Counted from the first letter of the stretch, positions 10,030 through 20,634 are shown. The stretch is 64,000 bases of DNA from Patiria pectinifera (GCA_029964075.1 CM057130.1:7192001-7256000); one strand, 5' to 3'. Program-made: numbers and translations. Notes: generated by a model from the letters alone, not told the origin.

Positions 10030-10693
10030 CAGGGGCGGCGGAACGCTTTTCAAACTGGGACACTTACTCAAAAAAAGGGGGCACCTTCCGTCGGTGTGAA
10101 AGTGGTGGAAAATGGTCCCGTTCATTTTTGCAATAAATCGATACGACGAGGAACAAATTGTGAATACGTTGTCTATCTCTCGCTCTTTGTGTTTATTTTA
10201 CCTTCTCATGACAAGACAGACAATTTCTTTTTATCGCGAGAGGGGCATAGTTGCTTTTGATGGCCAATTATTCAGTAACCATTTAATTCACGTGAAGAGC
10301 ACTATTTTTTAAGGGGCCAGTTAAGTTGAAAGGGGGCACAATTTTAATGTTGCGAGCGGGGCACTAATTGTGCATTGAGTTGCAGTTTTCCATCTCGAGA
10401 CGTTATCGTGAGAGTTTCACGATTGTTTTTGATGGCCACTTTTCCATCTCGAGAGGGGAACAATGTTATTATTGCGAGAGGGATATTTGTGCTTTCGAGG
10501 GGTTGTTTTCAATCTCGAGAAGGTGCACAATCTTGTTATTGCGAAAGGGTACTTGTGTTTTTGAGAGGCAGTTTTGTTTTCATCTCGAGGGGACACATTT
10601 ATAACCGGGATAGGGGCGACATTTGTTGGCCTGGGGAAATGGGGGCGGGGGGGGGCGCCATCCTGTCCCCCGGCCCCGGTTCCACCGCCCCTG
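10030..10693. mobile_element. TIR element with an internal minisatellite
   Basis: The ends are CAGGGGCGGCGGAAC and GTTCCACCGCCCCTG, an inverted pair with one mismatch, which suggests a hAT-like element; no clear 8-bp duplication was found. Inside, about 10384-10600 holds four degenerate units of about 55-60 bases sharing ttttccatctcgag and ttattgcgagagg. The two overlapping short frames in this part are by-products of the repeat. Confidence 0.6.
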
Positions 10694-11085
10694 CTTGCAC
10701 TTTGGTTATTTGTTTAAAAATGTATTCTGCTTGAAATTTCAAAAGTCGGGCAATTTCAATGTATGTGTTCGATCTTTGTATACGTAATATTTATTGAATT
10801 GTTTCAAATATTAAAGTGAAATGTTTTTACAACCTGTCACAAAACTTAGGAGTTATCAGTTTGGTCCCGAAAATGTGGGCCTTGTGTTGCCAAGAATTGC
10901 ACATTGCCTTTGCCTAGGCCCATCGCACAATCGTGTGTGGCATTTTTTTTTTAAATATAATTATATAGTTTACTAGCTGTGTTGTAGCCAAAATAATTAA
11001 CATGGTGAATTGTGGGTTTCATTTTCCCAAAGATCCAATAGGAAGCGCGAAAGTTTGTCTTAAGTTAGAAAGTTTTGATGCTTGA
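10694..11085 (+). other. Duplicated intergenic block without a gene
   Basis: No ORF or RNA signal is seen. From about 10900 (catcgcacaatcgtgtgtggc) to 11085 the sequence parallels 17010-17340. The stretch ttcccaaagatccaatagg at 11024 is the unoccupied counterpart of the insertion at 17125-17288. Confidence 0.55.
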
Positions 11086-11960
11086 TATTGAAGATGGCCT
11101 TTAGAGGTTTAAATAAGTCTCCAGAGTTATGTTTTCAAGTTTAACTATGAATACCAAATCGAAATGGTTAAAACTACCGCACTTTACGAACATTTTAAAC
11201 AAAAGGGAATATCTCATACATTTCAGCGGAACGTATATTGGAGGGGGGATATTTTCCAGTGTAAAATTCATGCCATGGACACTTTCAATTGTATTTTACC
11301 AAGGAAATGCATGCCCTGTCAAACATGAAAAGGCCATTTAGGTCCACGCATTAATGTGAGTTCTGCATATAGTTTGCGTCATCGTCCTCGCATTATAGCC
11401 TAGCCTGTCTATAGTCTTTTTGATTCGTGCCATCCATCAACCTTCAGTTTTCTCATCAGCCATTAATGTTAATTAATTGTCAAACCAAAGTAAAAAAACA
11501 TGAGTCTGATCGGGGGTTTTTCTGTTCTTGTTCGGTGCCAGGTGGAGCTCTGTTTTGAAGCTTTCAATTTGTAGATTTTTTTTCTCAGCGATGTCAAGCT
11601 TACCAATTTTAATTTGCAAGATTTGTTTGTAAAATTGCGCGGTGAATAGTCGTTCCCTCCTTTATTATATCTATCAAAAGTAAGTCGTATGGTAACAAAT
11701 TGTGGCGATGTAAGCCGAGCCTGTTTTTTGGGGGTTTTTTTGCGAAATGTCGAAAGCATTGTGCTAGCTATAAATTTCATAATGGGGGCAGTTGCTTTGT
11801 ATTGCTTTTCTCTATTGCTTTCCTCCATTGAAGGGGGCCTTGCAGTGGCGCAAATCCATGCCGACAAGCGGGGGGGGGGGGGGGGAAATTGGACACCACA
11901 CGGCACTATGGGGCACTGTGTATGATACAAATGTAGTAGTAGTGAACATTTATATCGCGC
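11086..11960 (+). repeat. Segmental block, copy C
   Basis: The block starts with ttgaagatggcctttagagg, passes the ggaacgtatatt segment (11229) and the tgccatccatcaaccttcag segment (11427), and reaches ccattgaagggggccttgca (11825). It matches 6796-7480 and 17345-18060. It is more diverged than copies A and B, so it is an older duplicate. Confidence 0.7.
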
Positions 11961-12044
11961 CATATCTGTCAATATGACACTCCTGGCGCAAATTATGAGA
12001 CGTGTAAGAAAGGTAAATAAAGTTTATGAGAAATATGAGACCCA

Positions 12045-12333
12045 TTATGTAGCACCTTATAATGGTTTACAAGGTGCTGCGGCGCACATTGCAGCCACTG
12101 CCAGAAACACCGGGGCATACCCCTTCTCTTAGCGATAAATGTTACTGGGTTCTTTAACGTGCATTCCACAATACACGGGACCTACGGCGTTACGTCCCAT
12201 CCGAAGGACGAAGCAATACTGGTAAAGTACCTTGCTCAAGAGCACAAGCGCCATGTTCCCACGGTCAGGATTAGAACCCATGCACCACGGCAAACGAATC
12301 GAACACCGTAACCATTGGACCACAGCGCCCTAC
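12045..12333 (-). repeat. tRNA-derived SINE of a second family
   Basis: On the minus strand the head at about 12333-12265 has TGGTCCAATGG (A box) and GGGTTCTAATCC (degenerate B box). The body contains gtgctcttgagcaaggtac, cttcggatgggacgtaacg and cacgttaaagaaccca, and runs to about 12045. The head resembles a Glu/Asp-type tRNA but is followed by a long non-tRNA body, so it is a retroposon. The acgttaaagaaccc core recurs in SINEs of several marine invertebrates as far as I know; I cannot check the family name. Confidence 0.65.
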
Positions 12334-12506
12334 ATCTTTATGCAAACTGGCACACTTACAATACACCAAGAGGGTGCATCTAAAGCTTATGTGCTGTTCG
12401 TTTTCCACTTTTCAGTGCTATTTGATAGCCGTTTGTTTTGGCTGTGGGAAATTTGGAACATAACCTTAAAATCAGCATTTCGGCTTACCACAAACAAAAG
12501 CGGGGA

Positions 12507-12847
12507 CACTGGCGCACCCAGGATTTGGGTTTTTTTTGGGGGGGGGGCTCACAATTTTTTTGTTCAGATGTTAAATTTTTTTACAAAAAATTTGCCCAAA
12601 ATTTTGGGCCGCAGAAAAAAAATGGTGTGTTTTTTGCGTGGGGACGGACTATTTTGACGTTGGTGGCGCCACTTACATCTCTATTATACTACTCGAAAAT
12701 AGGCCACATACATATCACCAAGGTCAAATCGTGGAACTAAAAAAAATTAACAAAATATAAATAAATAAATAAATAAATTGACAACCTCTTGGGGGGGGGG
12801 CTCAAGCTCCCCGAGCCCCCCAATCCCCCCCCCCGGGTGCGCCACTG
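12507..12847. mobile_element. hAT-type MITE with perfect 8-bp target duplication
   Basis: The left end is CACTGGCGCACCC and the right end GGGTGCGCCACTG. Both sides are flanked by AGCGGGGA (12499-12506 and 12848-12855), a perfect 8-bp duplication diagnostic of hAT transposition. The interior has T-, G- and AATA-rich runs and no coding frame. Confidence 0.85.
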
Positions 12848-12855
12848 AGCGGGGA

Positions 12856-13640
12856 TGATCCTATGGCCCATCCCCGCTGGTCAAAATGGGTATGGGTGAA
12901 CGTATAAACACAGCCGTATGGGGTACCGGAACAATGGGAGGTACTCCACAAGGAATGCCCACGACTTGCGGGGTACCGTTTTGGTACCTCACAAGTCTTT
13001 CACGAAATAGATATATGGGTTGTACTCAAAAACTAGGAATTTCCAAGGTGGGTTGATTTGTCGCAAATGGAAGAGTTTTAGAAAAGGGATATTAAACCCG
13101 AATTTCAGCCCAGGAAATTAATTCTGGTTAAAATAAGAGCATTTTTGAAATTAGTGTGCGACATTGCAAAATTTTAGTACACGAGAACAAAGGAAGTACC
13201 CCACTTCTATGCCTGTGTAAGCGTGAGTATGTAAACACCGGCAATCGTGGACGTAGGACAAAAGAATTGGGGCACAAACAATACGTCCACGATTGACCGA
13301 ACGTCCACAATCTCAAATCGTGTACAAAACCAATGAGAGCTGTTACTAAAAAGGGACAATGGGGCGTCCACGATTGCCAGTGTTTACATGTGTGTGCGTG
13401 GGTGTGTTTCTGTGTTGTATTACGCTCGAGGACAGACACACAGAGGGAGAACAAAAGGTCCTTTCAGTCCTCGAACGACGGTGCTTTTGTTCGAAACTGT
13501 CCTCGATCGTACGTTAACGTGCTTAGTCTACGGGAAAGTGTTAAAGTACAGAGACAAAGGGAAACACAATAGGTTGTCCTAGGGGCGTATAGTAAAAAAA
13601 TGCGTGTGTGCGTATATTCCCCGTCATCCCCGTATTTACG
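12856..13640 (+). other. Intergenic, one hairpin element, no gene
   Basis: Apart from the inverted repeat at 13230-13388 and a GT-rich patch near 13390-13420, I see nothing. At about 13640 the sequence enters the conserved GPCR 5' flank (caacgatttactaactcag). Confidence 0.5.
13230..13388. mobile_element. Short inverted-repeat element
   Basis: The arms TGTAAACACCGGCAATCGTG and CACGATTGCCAGTGTTTACA pair with two mismatches. Internal copies of cgtccacgattg and cgtccacaat add further pairing. It is a MITE-like hairpin without an ORF. Confidence 0.6.
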
Positions 13641-14056
13641 CCCTATGGACGTGCCCCGATTCGTCTATAGAAGTAAAACAACGATTTACTAACTCAGCAA
13701 CTGGGCCCTATCCTCCTCTTTTGTTCAAGGTCCACAATTTGAATGTGTATAAACATGGCTTGTACAGCACATTCGACATGAAAATGAGGACCCTCAAGTC
13801 CCACCACCAAAATGGACCGTAGTTGTGCTACACCCCTTTCCCTACAAAATGGGGTGGGTGACAATGCTCCGTATTGCCGGAAGCCCGCTCCAAAGACATG
13901 ACCCCAACTAACCGCATTATGAACATTTTGTTTATTTCTTAACAGAGAAAGATGTCATAGAGACCAAGCTGATGTATTATTTTATGACTGGAATTTGCTG
14001 TACTAATTGTTATGAGTGATGAGTGAGATATGTAGGCCAAGGCCAATTAAAGTTAT

Positions 14057-14097
14057 CAACGAGCCATAGAGCTGTATAATACAGCTCTATGCAACGA
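14057..14097. repeat. 27-nt perfect palindrome flanked by CAACGA repeats
   Basis: CAACGA (14057-14062), GC, then the arms CATAGAGCTGTAT and ATACAGCTCTATG around a single central A (14065-14091), then CAACGA again (14092-14097). The paralogous flanks near 5562 and 7963 have only one equivalent of this site (gatcaatgaacggagaagcg) and no palindrome. It is therefore an insertion with a 6-bp duplication. Confidence 0.75.
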
Positions 14098-14349
14098 ATG
14101 GAGAAGCGTTATCCTGTACCTGTTTACGAGCGCGTTGACCGATTCGATGGTGAACGGACAACAAAATAAGGCGCTGATGGAGTGATGATTGTTTAGGCTT
14201 GAGCAATATTGTTGACGCGTCTAATTTGTGTTGTCAACGCTTTGGAACGAATGATTTTGAAGATAATATGCCCGTCACGGCTTATTTGTGGATCGGTTTG
14301 AGGACTCTTACACACTTCGCCATATCGAAAAGCGCGAGATACTCCTCTC

Positions 14350-14358
14350 TATATAAAT
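14350..14358 (+). promoter_or_regulatory. Putative TATA box of the 353-aa GPCR
   Basis: TATATAAAT lies at the position equivalent to the TATAAAA boxes of the sister genes, before the shared cagtgcttgggttttc stretch. The start codon is 300 bases downstream. Promoter use is inferred from conservation. Confidence 0.5.
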
Positions 14359-14656
14359 TTCAGTGCTTGGGTTTTCGATCGAGTGTCGAGATTTGGACGT
14401 GACAGAGATTGTTCGTGTCGGTCGTGATAAGCAATCGTTCGAGAAATTGGAGTTGCCAGCTGCTGAGATGGTTAAAATTCCTCGACGATTCATCAAGCTC
14501 TGAACATTCGTGGTTGTTTAATAAAACGTGATTTTTAAAATCCTGCTGGTCTGAAATGAAAACAGCAAGACTTTGTTAAAAGTTCTACGTGTAACTATTG
14601 CATAATTCATTGAGGAAAGAGTTTCTTTTGGCTCCAGCATTTCCATAAACTGACTT

Positions 14657-15718
14657 ATGGCTCTGTCGGACACTATTTTGTTTGATGAGGAGGAAGAGGA
14701 GGGAGAGGAGAATGAGGAAGCAACCGGTGGTTCGGGATCTAAGGACAATTTCACCGACACGCAGGTAACACTTCTGATCACTTTGATTTTGCTGGCTGGC
14801 TTGTTGATGGTTTTGGGATACCTCTGGGTGATCGTGACAGTGGCTCGCACTCGGAGACTCCACACCGCTTCGGACTCCTACCTGGCAAGCTTGGCGGTGG
14901 CCGAGATTGTACTAGCGGTGTGTGGTTTACCTGCAATATTCATCCTCAGCGGCAGTTCCGGGTTCAGCTTTGCCTCGGTTCTCTTCTTATCCTGGGGTAT
15001 CCTCTTTTCTGTCCTGGGGTATTTCTTGAATGCCGTCCTGATAGCCACCGACAAATGGCTCAGGATTTCCCGCCCTTTCGTGTACGCGCGGGAGATGACG
15101 CGGGCGAAGTGTGCCGTCTGCCTGTCCGTGGTTTGGGGGTTGTCCACGGCAGGGAGTCTGGCTGGGGCCGCTGCTCACGCATCATGCTTGATGGGCGACT
15201 TTTCCAAAGACCGCGTGTTTTCATCCTTCTCTCTTCTGGCGATCATCTTCTCCTATGTCATCATCTTGCCCTGCGTCACTACCATCACTGTATTCAACAT
15301 CTTAATCGTGCGCATCGCCAGGCACCAAGCTCGCGCCATAGCGGCTGATCTACCAGCCGCTCCCCGCGAGATGATGGAGGGACCACCTGGTGAACATCGG
15401 ATGCAACCCCCCGGCAACCAGCCTCATCCCCCCGGTGCCGTTCATCGCAAGAGCACGAGGCAATTCTCCATCTTCTTCTTGTCCTTCGTCCTAGCTTGGA
15501 CTCCGGTGGTGGTCACCTTACCCATCGTGCACTACACCGAAGCAACCGATGATAATATGCCCGTTGTGGTTGTCCTTCTGATCGCGTCAATGTGCGTTCT
15601 TTGCCAGGCCGCGTTTGGGACTCTGATCCTGACGGTGCTGCAGAGAGAATACAGAGAGATACTGAAGGGGGACTTGAGAGGAATCGGGGAGAAACTTCAC
15701 TGCATCAGAAGACGCTAA
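14657..15718 (+). CDS. Rhodopsin-like (class A) GPCR, intronless, 353 aa
   Basis: This is an intact seven-TM receptor. A very acidic N-terminus (Asp/Glu at residues 10-21) has an NFT sequon at 31-33. TM1 spans about 37-63. TM2 has LAVAE at 79-83, TM3 ends with TDKW (131-134) instead of DRY, TM4 carries VVWGLS, and TM5 has ILPC. Loop 3 is Pro- and Met-rich (EMMEGPPGEHRMQPPGNQP). TM6 has AWTP, and TM7 has CQAAFGT where NPxxY is expected, followed by REYREILKGDLR and a C-terminal RRR. The start is the first ATG of the frame and matches the N-terminal layout of the minus-strand 343-aa gene. Flanks and gene together are the inverted counterpart of 1-4.0 kb. Ligand unknown. Confidence 0.92.
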   Translation: MALSDTILFDEEEEEGEENEEATGGSGSKDNFTDTQVTLLITLILLAGLLMVLGYLWVIVTVARTRRLHTASDSYLASLAVAEIVLAVCGLPAIFILSGSSGFSFASVLFLSWGILFSVLGYFLNAVLIATDKWLRISRPFVYAREMTRAKCAVCLSVVWGLSTAGSLAGAAAHASCLMGDFSKDRVFSSFSLLAIIFSYVIILPCVTTITVFNILIVRIARHQARAIAADLPAAPREMMEGPPGEHRMQPPGNQPHPPGAVHRKSTRQFSIFFLSFVLAWTPVVVTLPIVHYTEATDDNMPVVVVLLIASMCVLCQAAFGTLILTVLQREYREILKGDLRGIGEKLHCIRRR

Positions 15719-16132
15719 CTGGAAGATATTCAGCAGTTGAAACTTCGTGAAACTGAATACCTCATATAAGGAGAGTGTAGGCAGAGACAGTGTAACTGGT
15801 AATAAGCTGCAACATTGTGTTCCTTAAATTCGCGACCATTTCTCAATGGACATTTTTGCATAGACACCAAAATTGCGTCTACCGTACATAAACAAAATAC
15901 ATGCCAAACAGACAGTTGCCAACAATGTCTTGCGTCAGTCGATTGTTTGACTTCAGCTTGACTGGCTTCATTATGTACTCGACATCCACATCAGGTTTAA
16001 CGAAAACAACATTTCGCTTGTCGAAATTAAGCGTTATCAAATTTAAGCTGTTATCGTTTTGGCTGTCGGCCTTTATGTGCACTTTGATATACGTGTACTG
16101 TTGGTGAAGAATAACACTTGTAGTGTGCTTAA
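15719..16132 (+). other. 3' flank of the 353-aa GPCR, mirrored at the left edge of the window
   Basis: The stretch gcttcattatgtactcgaca (near 15964) through taacacttgtagtgtgctt is the reverse complement of 680-842 with scattered changes. This shows that the inverted duplication extends past the 3' flank into the transposon at 16133-16810. No gene is present. Confidence 0.7.
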
Positions 16133-16810
16133 ACAGGGTGAGTCAAAGAAAGCGGAACCCAAACGCCAAAAATTATGTATCATAATAAAAAAAAAGTGGC
16201 ACCAAAAATAATAATGACTGAAAAGCCAATTTCATAAGCTACTTTTAGATAAAAAAAAATTACTGGAAATTGCTCAATCCGTTCAAAGAATATCACCATT
16301 TAAACAAAATGACCCTGAAACCTCTTTCGTCCAAAAATGTGATTTCAAGAATCGTCGTCACAATTGTCTTCGAACATCACCAGCTTTAAAACCTCAGTTT
16401 ATAAGTTAAAATATTCAACAAAGTCCTTTTGAAGGCCCATCTTTTTTTCTTTTTTTTAAGTGGATTTTATAAATCATAATGTTTGCGTTACCAGGGTCGT
16501 CAATAAAGATATTGTGTAGTACAGTTGTTGACAGTTGTTGAAACAAGTATTCTGTGTCATTTTCTTTGTTGTTTCAGTCAGAATAGTGAGAATGCAGAAT
16601 ATATTGCGGGTTTTTTTTGGGACGAAACCGGTTTTATGATGACCATGGTCATTGAGTTTAAAAGGTGATATTCTTTGAAAGGATTGAGCAATTTCAGTAT
16701 TTTTTTCAATTAAAGGTAGCTTTTTCAGTCATTATTCTTTTTGATGCTGCATATTTTTTGAATATGAAACATGTTTTGGGGGTTTGGGTTCCGTTTTTTT
16801 GACTCGCCCT
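16133..16810. mobile_element. Long-TIR non-autonomous DNA transposon, copy 2
   Basis: The ends are ACAGGGTGAGTC and GACTCGCCCT with TTAA directly outside each (16129-16132 and 16811-16814), consistent with a TA-rich target duplication. The interior landmarks (aagtccttttgaaggccc, ttgttgacagttgttgaaac, gggacgaaaccggttttat) match copy 1 at 71-678 in reverse orientation. No ORF. Confidence 0.75.
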
Positions 16811-17124
16811 TTAAGAAGACGGCTTTTGAAGTATTTTTATCTGTACTCCGTGCACGGTAATGACTCTAGCGCATTGTTCGTGATATCACTAAGTGAGATG
16901 TGTTTTAAAACGAAAAAAAGACAAGAGTTATCATTTTTGTATATAAGTAGTCGTCCGTAAAACTTCAGCCTTTATTGTCAGTGATGCACATTATCTTTGA
17001 CTAGTCCAATCATATCTTCGTGTGTGGCATTTCGGATATAAATGTTATAGCTTGCTAGCTGTTTTAAAACTAAAATTTTAAACACGATGAAATCCGGGAT
17101 TTTACTTTCCCAAAGGACCAATCA
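16811..17124 (+). other. Intergenic block shared with 10.7-11.0 kb
   Basis: No gene. The second half (tcttcgtgtgtggcatttcg and gggattttactttcccaaag) is paralogous to the stretch before 11024. Confidence 0.5.
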
Positions 17125-17288
17125 GTTATTTCGGTTGTGTACTATATGAACCTAGCAACCAGTTGTGTATAAAAAAAATTAACAAGTTGTGTAATATTTT
17201 ACACAAGTTGTGTAAACAACAGTTTACACAACAGGTTGCTAGGTTCATATAGTACACAACCGTCTGATTTTTACACAACCGAAATAAC
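17125..17288. mobile_element. Hairpin MITE with an unoccupied paralogous site
   Basis: The left arm GTTATTTCGGTTGTGTA and right arm TACACAACCGAAATAAC are inverted, and a second nested pair (ttgtgtactatatgaacc / ggttcatatagtacacaa) lies inside. The paralogue at 11024-11045 reads straight through (cccaaagatccaataggaa) without it, so this is a discrete insertion after the duplication. Confidence 0.75.
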
Positions 17289-17319
17289 AGTGATATAATA
17301 GGAAACGTTTTGTTTTAAT

Positions 17320-18060
17320 TCGTAAAGTTTTGATGCTTGATATTGAAGATGGTATTTTGAGGTTTCAAAATGTCTCCAGAGTTATGTTATCAAGTTTGAC
17401 TTAGAGAACACAAATCTAAATGGTTAAAAAATGTACTACACTTTACGAACTTTTCACCAAAAAGAAATATGTCGTATACGTTTATGCATTTCAGAGGAAC
17501 GTATATTTGGGGAAAAATATGGTCCAGTGTTAAATTAATGTCATGGACACTTTCAAGTGTATATTTTACCAAGGAAATGCCCTGTCACACATGGAAAGGC
17601 TAATAATGTCCACGCATTAATGTGAATTCTGCAGTGTTTGCATCATCTTTCTCGCATTAGCACTTTTTTCATTAGTCTTTTCAATTCGTGCCATCCATCA
17701 GCCATCAGCCATTAATTTCAATATTGTTTAGAGCTTCGGTGCCAGGTGGAGCTCTGTTTTGAAGCTTTCAATTTGCATATTTTTTTCTTAGTGATGTCAA
17801 ACTTGCAACTAATATATATTTCAGTGTGTTTTTTTTATACGTGCAGTGAATAGTCGGGTTTTTTTTCTTTATAAATTCTTTCAAAAGTATAGACCGTACA
17901 TGGTTATAAAATTGTGAGGCTGTAAAACGAGTTGTTGATTTTTTTTTGCGAAATGTCGAAAGCACTGCGCTAGCTACTGTTGCTTTATATATTGCTTTTC
18001 TCTGTTGCTTTTCTCCATTGAAGGGGGCCTCGCAGTGCCGTGAATCTGTGCCAGCAAGTG
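17320..18060 (+). repeat. Segmental block, copy D (outer edge of the array)
   Basis: The order of landmarks is the same as in copies A-C: gatgcttgatattgaagatgg, ggaacgtatatttgg, cgtgccatccatcagccatc and ctccattgaagggggcctcg. It ends at about 18060, after which no array homology is visible and no GPCR follows. Confidence 0.7.
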
Positions 18061-18374
18061 CGCGCGTTTTTATGGTGTAAATCGAGGACACACACGTGCA
18101 AGCTTGGGGAGTCAGGTTGGCACTTTTCTCCCCGTAAATACCAAACTCTCGTTTCATGTTAAATTTGATGGGAGAGAAGGGGGACAAGGAGGGGCAGGGG
18201 GAATACAAGCGGCACTGGCCTGGAGCCGAACATATCTGTCCTGCTTTGTTACGTCGCCGAGAAGGGGCTACCTCATAGGTTTACAATTATTTGGGTACAC
18301 TTAATGAAAGGGATGGAATCAGCAACAACCTTGGGCACAAATTGTGGAATCAATGAATTTTTTTTTTAACAAAA

Positions 18375-19004
18375 GTGTGTGGGTGGGGGCGCTTCACAAG
18401 TCAACGCTGCCTTTGTAAGGCACCCAAGAAACGACCATATACAAAACCCTTAGCCGAGTTACAAAACAAGAAATTATTAAACAAGATGTCGGACTTCATA
18501 AAATCACAAGAGCACGTACTAAAATCATGTGTTGTCACTAGAGGGCGTTCAAAAGCGTCATCTATCAGAGTAGTCAATAAAGAGTTGCGACATGGAGTTC
18601 TGAAACCTGAAGACAAAATGGCCCCTGGACACACTGAAAAGCCCAGGGTGTCCAAATATGACTTTCCACCCATCCTGATCCACATTTCTGACACAGATTC
18701 CCAGAAAACACTTTACTGGCTAATGTCCCCATGTGTAACTCTCACAATCAGTGATATCACTGGCATACTTTTGCCACTAACTTTAAAAGAAGTCACAATA
18801 GAAATGCTATCCAAACAGCTAGGACAGAAAGTGATGAAACACTTGGTTTACAAAGTTGTTCAATCTCGTGCGAGAATAGTAGAGGCAAGGAAACGACGAA
18901 CACACACACACAAATACACACGTGCAAAAAACCCTCTAAGGTCGGTTTTATGTACACACTCTGGAAAACATTCCAAGTTTAATCAGACGAAAAATACAAT
19001 CTGA
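18375..19004 (+). CDS. Unrecognised ORF, up to 209 aa, possible 3'-terminal exon
   Basis: This is an open frame with no low-complexity bias. Its middle part (DFPPILIHISDTDSQKTLYW, then VTLTISDITGILLPLTLKEV) looks like alternating strands and helices of a folded domain, and it is followed by a basic tail (EARKRRTHTHKYTRAK). An acceptor-like pyrimidine tract with AG (ctgcctttgtaag, 18407-18419) falls inside the frame. The first 15 codons may therefore be intronic and the rest a terminal exon. I do not recognise the family. There is no TM segment or signal peptide. It could also be a processed or partial pseudogene, since no upstream exons are visible in the repeat-filled 16.8-18.3 kb. Confidence 0.45.
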   Translation: MCGWGRFTSQRCLCKAPKKRPYTKPLAELQNKKLLNKMSDFIKSQEHVLKSCVVTRGRSKASSIRVVNKELRHGVLKPEDKMAPGHTEKPRVSKYDFPPILIHISDTDSQKTLYWLMSPCVTLTISDITGILLPLTLKEVTIEMLSKQLGQKVMKHLVYKVVQSRARIVEARKRRTHTHKYTRAKNPLRSVLCTHSGKHSKFNQTKNTI

Positions 19005-20634
19005 TTCAATCAACATCAGACCCAACATATACAGAATATATGTTGCAAACAGTTATCGGTTTATTGTTTGCTACTTTTCCTCAATACATGAGGAAATAGT
19101 GAAATGACGCTGACAGCTGCATGAACATATATTTAAACAAGGTTTAGCCCTGGATCCAAACAAAACATGCTGTATAAATCCTGTATTCAACTTTACATCT
19201 CCAAAATGAATGATTTGATTGAATAGCGCAAGTTTTCTTCTCGAAGCAAGGCATAGTTGCCTCGAGGAAAGACATACTTGCCTTGAACAGGCAGCATGTC
19301 GTAAATTTGTTTCTTACTATTTTTCAAATATTTGATTTGTTTTTAAATGGTTGTTTGCAATCAGAAATAATGTTTAATCTGGACTATATTAGGACAGTCA
19401 ATTTCAAAATTCAAATGAAAATATTATAATTAAAATGAACATATCTACAAAAGGCAATGAGTTGTCTCCTGTTGTACTACGGATCATAAATTAAAAGTAA
19501 ATAAATTACACCCAATTATTACTTATAATCTTCGTGGTAACATATAGATTTAACTTGTTAAATTGGATGGATTTGGTACAGCTTGTAGAAAAAAAAATCC
19601 ACTTTTTTTCTTATTACCTACCCAGATCTGCCAGATCCACCGGTAGGTTTTGAAAGATTTTGTGGGATTTAGGAAGGTAGAGTTCAGCCATTACTGCATT
19701 AAATTGGGGCTTGATATCCTTAACAACTGAAGTACACAGAATGTGAAATTGGTTTCCTTTGCAATGGTGGGTTTTCGAGGATACAGGAAAGTTTCTAACA
19801 AAATGAAAAGGGGTTATGGTTAATGGACAATGCGTAATACTTTGGGGTAATTTTTTTTTCTCGTGGTGGAGCTGTTTCAGCCAAAAGCAAATTAGACGAA
19901 AAACTATTACTGACCACAGTTGGACAGTCTTTGCCCGAACTCACACTAGTTGACCGCAGACAATTCGGAACCAACCTATCGAAGTTGGATGCATCAGTGG
20001 TTGCAATAGTCATGTGCATAATAATGCACTTCAGGGTACCAGGATCCAAGGAGTTTCTCGATGACATTTTTGGACATTGTTTGACCAGACAATTTTGCAC
20101 GTTGCCATTTAGTGCACAGGCACAAGTTACATCACAATTGAACAAACTAGTTGACTTAACCCTAACTTCCTAGCATCTTTTATTAGGAACTGGACCAATT
20201 CCATCATAAATCTATCAATCACTGTGTGTCTAATACAAAACTGTACATGATATAATGGAATCCACCACTGACACACTGGTTGACATTCGTGGACTTGCTA
20301 CACATGGCGTTTATCACAATAGCAGTACAGGAAGCTAGGCAAAATCAATCGGATACCCCTAGCACTGCTTCAGGCCATTAGGCCCAAGTCCATCATACTC
20401 CATCAATATTTAGTTACGTCGGGCCTTCTGGACCAAGTCCCTCAAAATCCAACAGAATGGGGGAATGGATTTTGATGGAGTTGGGGTGGTTCGGGTTAAT
20501 ATGGTCCTCATTCCAACTTTAATACTAAAGGATCTATTCCAACAGGAACAGGAAAAGAACTTCAGCCCACGAATTATCCTGGAGATACCCCTATAAGGGA
20601 CAGCCCACTTACCAAAGTACGGCAAGCCAGGAGA
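19005..20634 (+). other. Intergenic, nothing recognised
   Basis: This is AT-rich sequence with scattered short frames and no motif. A few local inverted stretches near 20300-20600 (e.g. gggccttctggaccaagtcc) do not form a clear element. Confidence 0.5.

Noticed and set aside
19795..20173. Opposed 116- and 80-codon frames
   Set aside because: Overlapping antisense frames with no motif and no supporting signals.
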